Source: Thermodesulfobacteriota bacterium (GTDB taxonomy: Bacteria; Desulfobacterota; DSM-4660; Desulfatiglandales; Desulfatiglandaceae). Taken from it: DNA of 18,754 bases. The notes beneath the pieces are model-generated. The model saw nothing but the letters and a program-made list of their open reading frames with translations, was not told the origin of the DNA and made no database searches. The stretch covers positions 1-18,754 of the forward strand of contig JANQDY010000282.1 in NCBI GenBank assembly GCA_028278625.1, in the 5' to 3' direction. Below, piece by piece: positions 14,053 through 18,754 of this stretch. Positions within the stretch are counted from its first letter, which is position 1, and every line of letters begins with the position of its first letter. Made by a program: the position numbers and the translations under genes.

Positions 14053-14720
14053 GCGGACCTCCTGTTTCGATACCGGTGGGCCGGAAGCAGCACCGCCGGA
14101 ACAAAGAGAAGGCTCAGCACGGCAATTCTCGGAAAGGCTCTGTTGTAGGTTTCATAGGCGCCTTCATGGAAAAAGAAGCACACGAATCCAACGGTCACCC
14201 CGAGGCAAACCAGCTTGCGAAAAGGCTCAGGCTCTAAAAGTACCAGGGCCGTTCCCAGGTAGGCCACGAACCCGGCAAAGAGCCAGGGCATTGCCGTGAG
14301 CAGTCCGCTCAGCGCTCCTTCCGCCGGAAAAAAGACGCGCAAGGCGCCAAAAAGGCACAGTGCATCCAGCATACCGATGACGGCGGTGGAGACGATTCCA
14401 ACGAGAAGCGAGAGAAGCACCAGGCTGTTTTCATTCACCGGGAGGTGGAGGGAGAGGCGAAAACGGTGGCCGGTCATTTCCGGCAAAAACTGGGCCAGAC
14501 CCAGAATGGTGCCGGTGGCAACCATCAGGTATTTGACCAGTTCATAGTATAGGGTTCCCAGCTCAAAGCTTCGATACCAGATCATCTCCGCATGTTCCAC
14601 CGTGAAGAGATGGTTCAAACGAACATAGAGATACCCTGAGATCATTAGATTGAGGCCTGCAATGATCCACCAGGCTTTGTTGAGTTTCAGCCACTCTTTG
14701 CGGGCAACGGCTTTTAACAT
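14049..14720 (-). CDS. ABC-2-like permease subunit
   Basis: The 223-residue protein is mostly hydrophobic, with about six membrane helices at roughly 15-33, 55-77, 100-120, 135-155, 175-190 and 195-213. It starts with a basic cytoplasmic stretch (ARKEWLKLNKAWW). This is an ABC-2 permease arrangement. It lies 6 nt downstream of the ATPase gene and overlaps the DUF4857-like gene, so the three form one exporter-type or conformational-coupling complex. The Shine-Dalgarno GGGGAG is distant (about 13 nt), so coupling to the upstream gene may help initiation. The substrate is unknown. Within a feo operon it may act on an envelope protein or metal ligand rather than on iron itself. Confidence 0.7.
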   Translation of the reverse strand: MLKAVARKEWLKLNKAWWIIAGLNLMISGYLYVRLNHLFTVEHAEMIWYRSFELGTLYYELVKYLMVATGTILGLAQFLPEMTGHRFRLSLHLPVNENSLVLLSLLVGIVSTAVIGMLDALCLFGALRVFFPAEGALSGLLTAMPWLFAGFVAYLGTALVLLEPEPFRKLVCLGVTVGFVCFFFHEGAYETYNRAFPRIAVLSLLFVPAVLLPAHRYRNRRSA

Positions 14721-14726
14721 GGTAAA

Positions 14727-15626
14727 TCAATATCTCCCCGTAAATCCCACAAAAGCGTCTTCAAGGTTCATTCGAACGGGCGTCAGTTGGGCCTTGAGCC
14801 CTTTGGATTTCAAATGGGCGGCCACCGCGGAAAGGGGTTCGAAGGAATAGAGAGAGACCGTGTCGCCAAACGCCTCCACATTCCGGATGACCCCATCTTT
14901 TTGAAGCCCGTCTTTTTGGAGTTGAGACAGGCGTCCGTTATTCTTAAACTGAAACTGCTTGAAAGAACCCATGAAGCGGGAGAGGGAGGTCTGGTGGATG
15001 GCGCCGCCCCGCTCCAGGAAAATCACTTCGTCCACCATCTCCTCCAGATCCAGCACCACGTGGGACGTCATGAACACGGTCTTTGAACCGTCGGCCACAT
15101 ATTCCCGCAGATAGTCGAGAAAAAGGCGCCGATACCCCGCATCCAGCCCCATGGAGTAATCGTCCAGAATCATGAGAGCGGGCCTTTGGGCAAAGATGAG
15201 CCCCAGAACCACCTGGGACCGCTGGCCGCAGGACATGTTCCTTAGGCGATGGTTCCTCGGAAGACCCATGCGGTTCACCAGGTCATAGTAAGCCGTCCGG
15301 TCCCATCGGGGATAAAAGGGGGCATAGAAGCGTTCAATCTGGGCGATGGTCATGAAATCATAGGCCAGATGCCCCTCAAAGAGGAGGCCGATCCTTTTAC
15401 GCGCCTCCGGTGACAGGTTGTGGGAATCTTCGCCGAATACCTTGCAGCGCCCGGCCACGGGACGCATGAACCCCATCAGGATTTTAATGAGGGTGGTCTT
15501 TCCCACGCCGTTTTTCCCCAGCAGTCCGAATATTTTTCCTGGCGGCACCGAAAAGCTCAAATCCTCATAGATGGTCCGTTTGCCATAGCGATGGGTCAGA
15601 TGTTGCACCTCGATGATATTTTCCAT
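14727..15626 (-). CDS. ABC transporter ATP-binding protein with divergent signature
   Basis: The 299-residue protein has a Walker A GKNGVGKTT (37-45), a Q-loop region near 83, and a signature reading MSCGQ (131-135) where LSGGQ is usual. Walker B is LMILDD (151-156), where the usual catalytic Glu is Asp156. A D-loop GLD and switch His189 (MTSHVV) are present. The fold is the cytoplasmic ATPase of an ABC-2-type transporter. The Glu-to-Asp change and altered signature suggest slow turnover but not inactivity. A C-terminal part (about 225-299) contains a tandem LQKDGLQKDG repeat. ATG 15626 follows a 70-nt gap with a strong hairpin. It partners with the permease and the DUF4857-like protein. Confidence 0.85.
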   Translation of the reverse strand: MENIIEVQHLTHRYGKRTIYEDLSFSVPPGKIFGLLGKNGVGKTTLIKILMGFMRPVAGRCKVFGEDSHNLSPEARKRIGLLFEGHLAYDFMTIAQIERFYAPFYPRWDRTAYYDLVNRMGLPRNHRLRNMSCGQRSQVVLGLIFAQRPALMILDDYSMGLDAGYRRLFLDYLREYVADGSKTVFMTSHVVLDLEEMVDEVIFLERGGAIHQTSLSRFMGSFKQFQFKNNGRLSQLQKDGLQKDGVIRNVEAFGDTVSLYSFEPLSAVAAHLKSKGLKAQLTPVRMNLEDAFVGFTGRY

Positions 15627-15649
15627 TTTGCTGATCGTCTTTCATGGAG

Positions 15650-15689
15650 CGGTTGCCGGCATGCGGCTGAAACCGCAAACCGGCAACCG
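15650..15689 (-). other. Strong intra-operon hairpin between DUF4198-like and ABC ATPase genes
   Basis: CGGTTGCCGG (15650-15659) pairs perfectly with CCGGCAACCG (15680-15689), and inside it TGCGG (15662-15666) pairs with CCGCA (15673-15677) around a 6-nt loop. No T-run follows on the minus strand, so it is more likely an RNA processing or stability element that sets unequal expression of the genes on each side than a terminator. Confidence 0.55.
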
Positions 15690-15696
15690 TAAACCG

Positions 15697-16509
15697 TTAC
15701 TTCATATCCACTGCTTTGATCCAGATGACCGCGTCCCTGGAACATTTCTTCCCTTTGTACTTATAGTTGGGGTCGAGATCGAGCGCGGCAAACCCCCACC
15801 AACCGGCCTTGGGAATGCCGAAGGTGAAAACGCCGTCATTGTCCGCAAAGATGGTCTGCAGCACAAATGCGTCCTGGGGCGCTTCGACGGCGCCCTCCTT
15901 TTCAAAGGCGTTCTTGTCCAGAAGGGGCTTGTGGTTCAGGTATTCGATTTCAATCTCGGCATTGGGGACGGCTTTGCCGTTACACATGACCCGGCCCTGA
16001 AACACGTTTCCGGTCCAGCGGTCATAGGGCTTTGAAAGGGGCACAATCTCCGTGGGAAGGCCCACCGGTTCCATCCAGGCGCCCGGCTCGCCGCCCACAT
16101 TGACGATCACCTTGGTGTTCTGCTTGATAAAAAAACCGTCTCCCTCTTCCCAGTAGGGCTCGGGGATCAGGCAGAAGATGTGATCCCCTCCCCGGGCGCT
16201 GTATTCCGTTGCCCAGGCCTTGCCCGAATTGGTGAGGCTCTGCCAGGTGATCGGTTTCAGCGTGTTCAACAGATCGGTCTTTTTGGGTTTGTTCTCACCT
16301 CGGGTGCGCACCACAAAGAACTGTTCCGGTTTGCCCATGTCCATGGTGTGCCCGGCTTCAAAAGGATGGGTAAAGACCAGCACCAGGGGAATTTTACCCC
16401 CCTTTTTCATGGCGGCCTCCGGCGTATAGATCGTCTGAAAGTGTGCCATGGCAGGGACTGCCGCGGCCATGATGGCCAGGCCCGCCAGAATCGATATCAA
16501 TTTCTTCAT
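15697..16509 (-). CDS. Exported DUF4198-like protein
   Basis: The 270-residue protein begins at ATG 16509 (AGGAGAT upstream) with a Lys-rich signal peptide and probable cleavage AMA|HF (22/23), leaving His at the mature N-terminus. The body matches DUF4198-type periplasmic proteins: an N-terminal HFQTIYTP strand, VFTHPFEAGHTMDMGKP with two His and a Met, a C-terminal immunoglobulin-like domain (QGRVMCNGKAVPNAEIEIE), and DGVFTFGIPKAGWWGFA near the end. Members are often linked to metal uptake (Ni, Co, Fe), although direct function is seldom known. His/Met in the first third may bind metal. It sits two genes downstream of feoB and ahead of the ABC/DUF4857 genes, suggesting a periplasmic metal-binding accessory for ferrous iron uptake. 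Confidence 0.8.
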   Translation of the reverse strand: MKKLISILAGLAIMAAAVPAMAHFQTIYTPEAAMKKGGKIPLVLVFTHPFEAGHTMDMGKPEQFFVVRTRGENKPKKTDLLNTLKPITWQSLTNSGKAWATEYSARGGDHIFCLIPEPYWEEGDGFFIKQNTKVIVNVGGEPGAWMEPVGLPTEIVPLSKPYDRWTGNVFQGRVMCNGKAVPNAEIEIEYLNHKPLLDKNAFEKEGAVEAPQDAFVLQTIFADNDGVFTFGIPKAGWWGFAALDLDPNYKYKGKKCSRDAVIWIKAVDMK

Positions 16510-16587
16510 GAATACATCTCCTTTCTTGAAACGAATCGCAAGATATGCGATAGTATGTATTGTCCTTTTATTAACGGGGGCATGATC

Positions 16588-16623
16588 GGTGTGGGCCCGG
16601 CTCTTGGGGAGAGGGTCCACACC
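16588..16623 (-). other. Intra-operon hairpin between the small exported protein and DUF4198-like gene
   Basis: GGTGTGGGCCC (16588-16598) and GGGTCCACACC (16613-16623) pair with a single mismatch around a 14-nt loop. There is no T-run downstream on the minus strand. Like the hairpin at 15650-15689, it lies in a non-coding gap of the feo operon and may affect mRNA decay or partial termination. Confidence 0.5.
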
Positions 16624-16639
16624 CAACAGATGCCACCAA

Positions 16640-16960
16640 TCATTCGGTGATTTCCTTTCCTTCCACTTCGATCAAGTGTCCAGGTCCCGCGTCAAACTCC
16701 ACCTTGTAGGGTCCTTTAGGCTTGTCAAAGGTGTACTCGCTGTCCTCATCCATTTTCCCCTTGATCAGGACATTTCCGGATGCGTCCACGACGCGCAGTT
16801 CAACGCCGGCCGCGGAGCTGCCGTCGGAAAAACCGCCCTCACAAGTAATGGATCCGTCTCCGTTGTCGTAGCAGGAGCATAGCGGCGTATGGGCCGAAGC
16901 GTGGCCAGCCAAAAATACGGCGCCCACGGCGATCAACACCATCATTAAAAATCTTCTCAA
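16640..16960 (-). CDS. Small exported Cys-containing protein in the feo operon
   Basis: The 106-residue protein uses a TTG start at 16960, chosen because AAGGAGGTG lies just before it. An upstream ATG at 16990 would leave that site inside the gene and overlap feoB. It opens with a signal peptide (RRFLMMVLIAVGAVFL, then ASA|HT after residue 23). The mature protein begins HTPLCSCYDNGDGSITC (Cys28, 30 and 40), followed by a beta-rich region (GVELRVVDASGNVLIKGKM). The C-terminal part resembles the carboxypeptidase-regulatory-like or DUF4198-type sandwich. The His and three Cys near the mature end suggest metal binding in the periplasm. It follows feoB by 1 nt. No named family was recognised. Confidence 0.7.
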   Translation of the reverse strand: MRRFLMMVLIAVGAVFLAGHASAHTPLCSCYDNGDGSITCEGGFSDGSSAAGVELRVVDASGNVLIKGKMDEDSEYTFDKPKGPYKVEFDAGPGHLIEVEGKEITE

Positions 16961-16961
16961 A

Positions 16962-18754
16962 TTACTCACCTCCTTTCTGTAAAGATACATCAGGGCTTTT
17001 CCGAACGAATCCCATGATGACGCTAATGGCCAGCGCTATGCCGAAAAAAGTGATCATGGCCTCATTGCCGCTCAATCCCAGGGCGCTGCCCCCTGAATAG
17101 ACAATCGTGGCAACGGTAATGCCCAAAAGCATGGGGTAGGCCATTGAAAAGAGCATCCATTTTACCGAGCCCGACTGAAGCTTCACCATGATGGCCGTGG
17201 CGATGCACGGCGGGTACAGCACCATAAAGAGCATCAGGGCCAGGGCGTGCAATGGGGTGAAACCGGTAGCGCCAGCGTTCATTCGCTGTTCCAGGGTTTC
17301 GGCGCCCGTTTCACCCTGGTCATAGAGGGCTCCCAAGGTGGCAACGCTGCTCTCCTTGGCCGCAAAAGCGCTTAAAAGGGCCACATTCACTTTCCAGTTA
17401 AAACCGGCAAACTGGGTGGCCGGTTCCAGGAAACGCCCCATACGGCCCAGAAAACTGCTGTCGATCTTTTCGCTTTTGATTTCCCGAAGAAGTCCCTTGC
17501 GCTCCTTGATGAGCTTCTTGAGGGCGCGGTTCACTTTTTTGGCGGCTTTGTTCTTTCCGGGTTTGAGGATTTCGTAGAACTGGGGATTCTTCTCTTTGAA
17601 GACATTATTAAGCGCCAGTGACGCCTCTTTTCCTCTCACCCCCATCTTGCGGGTTTTGTAATCATCAAAGTAGAGAATGAGCGCCATCAGGCTTTCTTGG
17701 CTTTCAAAGGTTTTCCCATAGGGGGTCTCTTTGATTTTCTGCTGAAATTTTGAAATGGCCTGATCCTTTTGCTGCTCAAAATGGGCTTTTCGCTCATTGC
17801 TGAGCCCGGGAAACTGGAGCAGCACGAACACCACCACCGCCACTGCCGCCACGATGGTGATGATCTTTTTGACAAAGAGCCAGACCCGCTCCACGGCCCG
17901 GCCGAAGACACCCCGAAAGGTGGGCAGATGATAAGGGGGCATCTCCATGATAAAGGGGGCAGTGGATCTGTTTTTGAGCACCGTGAGGGTCAGGAGCTTG
18001 GCCACGGGGAGCACCATCAGAAGGCTGATGGTGGAGATGAAAAACATGGCCATCCCTTTGTGGCCCACGAAATAGATGTTGATCAGGAGCACATAGAGGG
18101 GCACCTTGGCCAGACAGTTCAAAAGGGGAATGATCAGGATGGTGGCCAGCCGGGACCGTTCATCCGGGATCCCCTTTGTGCTCATGACCGCCGGCACGGC
18201 GCAGCCACCCACGTAGATACCGCCCAGGACCATGGGCAGGGTGCTGGATCCGTGAAGGCCGAACCGGGAAAAGAGGCGGTCCAGAATAAAGGCCATTCGC
18301 GGCATGTACCCGCTGTCTTCCAGAATGGCGATGAGCCCGAAGAGGATGAAGAAGATGGGAATGTAATTCAAGAGCGCATTGATGCTGTCCACGAACCAGA
18401 GGGAAAAAGCCCGTATCAGGGGTATTTCAATGAATCCCGGTGATGGCGCAAGATAAGCGGTCAGATGACGCAGCTTGGCCAATACCGGCCAGGTGTAGTT
18501 GGTCAGATTGTAGCCCTGAACAATGGAGAGGTAGTAGAGCATGTACAGAACCCCCACCAGGATCATGGGTCCCAGCAGGCGATGGCACACCACGGCGTCG
18601 ACCCGGTCGCTCATGGGGCGTCGGCCCTGGCTTTTGTGGGTCATACAGGTCCGGACGATGGTATCCGCCAGTTGATAGCGGCAATAGGCGATGTGCCGGG
18701 CCGGCAATTCTTCAAAGCGAGACTCGAACTGGGCCTGCTGTTCCGCCAGGAATG
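16962..18754 (-). CDS. feoB: FeoB ferrous iron transporter, membrane portion (5' end outside window)
   Basis: The visible 597 codons start mid-gene; the GTPase domain lies beyond the window. The protein is the polytopic FeoB core. A linker (SQGRRPMSDRVDAVVCHRLLGP) leads into the first helices. The first gate motif reads GGCAVPAVMSTKG and the second AFAAKESSVATLGALY, both recognisable FeoB signatures, with LNCLAKVPLY carrying the conserved Cys. It imports Fe(II) through the inner membrane. Unusually, about 110 charged, Lys-rich residues are inserted between helices (near ERKAHFEQQKDQ to LLREIKSEKIDSS). The frame stays open past the TTG at 18707, so that codon is not the start. It heads the operon that runs to 12602. 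Confidence 0.9.
   Translation of the reverse strand, partial: FLAEQQAQFESRFEELPARHIAYCRYQLADTIVRTCMTHKSQGRRPMSDRVDAVVCHRLLGPMILVGVLYMLYYLSIVQGYNLTNYTWPVLAKLRHLTAYLAPSPGFIEIPLIRAFSLWFVDSINALLNYIPIFFILFGLIAILEDSGYMPRMAFILDRLFSRFGLHGSSTLPMVLGGIYVGGCAVPAVMSTKGIPDERSRLATILIIPLLNCLAKVPLYVLLINIYFVGHKGMAMFFISTISLLMVLPVAKLLTLTVLKNRSTAPFIMEMPPYHLPTFRGVFGRAVERVWLFVKKIITIVAAVAVVVFVLLQFPGLSNERKAHFEQQKDQAISKFQQKIKETPYGKTFESQESLMALILYFDDYKTRKMGVRGKEASLALNNVFKEKNPQFYEILKPGKNKAAKKVNRALKKLIKERKGLLREIKSEKIDSSFLGRMGRFLEPATQFAGFNWKVNVALLSAFAAKESSVATLGALYDQGETGAETLEQRMNAGATGFTPLHALALMLFMVLYPPCIATAIMVKLQSGSVKWMLFSMAYPMLLGITVATIVYSGGSALGLSGNEAMITFFGIALAISVIMGFVRKSPDVSLQKGGE

Noticed and set aside
16962..18707. FeoB-like protein starting at TTG 18707
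   Set aside because: The frame is open to the window edge and family knowledge requires an upstream GTPase domain, so this is a partial gene.

Overview
The window reads as a chromosomal iron-handling region of a Gram-negative anaerobe. The best guess is a sulfate-reducing Desulfobacterota (delta-proteobacterial) organism. Reasons are FeoA/FeoB-type ferrous iron transport, an OprB-like porin, Cache sensing, moderately high GC, and a cluster that looks like the ferrosome (fez) loci described from Desulfovibrio magneticus. No rRNA, tRNA, transposase or CRISPR was seen. Taxonomy is inferred from gene content only.

Nearly everything is on the minus strand, so it is described here in transcription order, from high to low coordinates. 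(1) 18754-12602 is a feo operon. It holds feoB (its 5' end is outside the window), a small exported Cys-containing protein, an exported DUF4198-like protein, an ABC ATPase and permease, a DUF4857-like membrane protein, and a FeoB-associated Cys-rich membrane peptide. (2) 12568-12481 is a structured leader/terminator RNA candidate, followed by an OprB-like porin (12344-11211). (3) 10999-9394 holds a soluble histidine kinase overlapping a secreted protein with a CxCxCxC motif. (4) 9362-4619 holds a P1B ATPase with a CPC motif, a stand-alone HMA-like protein, two proteins with disordered Pro/Gly-rich N-termini and a shared hydrophobic C-terminus, a MamC-like (magnetosome Mms13-like) membrane protein between them, and a two-helix His-rich peptide. 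(5) After a regulatory gap with an inverted repeat and tandem 11-mers come a second P1B ATPase with an unusual SCALK motif (FezB candidate) and an overlapping triple-FeoA-domain protein (4517-1610).

The left end holds a plus-strand YnfA-family gene (1170-1508), a 686-bp non-coding gap with a second copy of the structured RNA element, and the N-terminus of a Cache-domain sensor running off the window.

Working model (inference): FeoB and its accessories import Fe(II). The two P-type ATPases, which share a GRxR-type N-terminal motif with the small HMA-like protein, load a membrane-bounded iron store. The MamC-like and hydrophobic-tail proteins would shape or decorate that compartment. The most interesting point is the combination of a ferrosome-type ATPase with a magnetosome MamC-type protein, without the core magnetosome genes. 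Two nearly equivalent RNA elements preceding the porin and the Cache sensor may be an unrecognised riboswitch-like or attenuator family.
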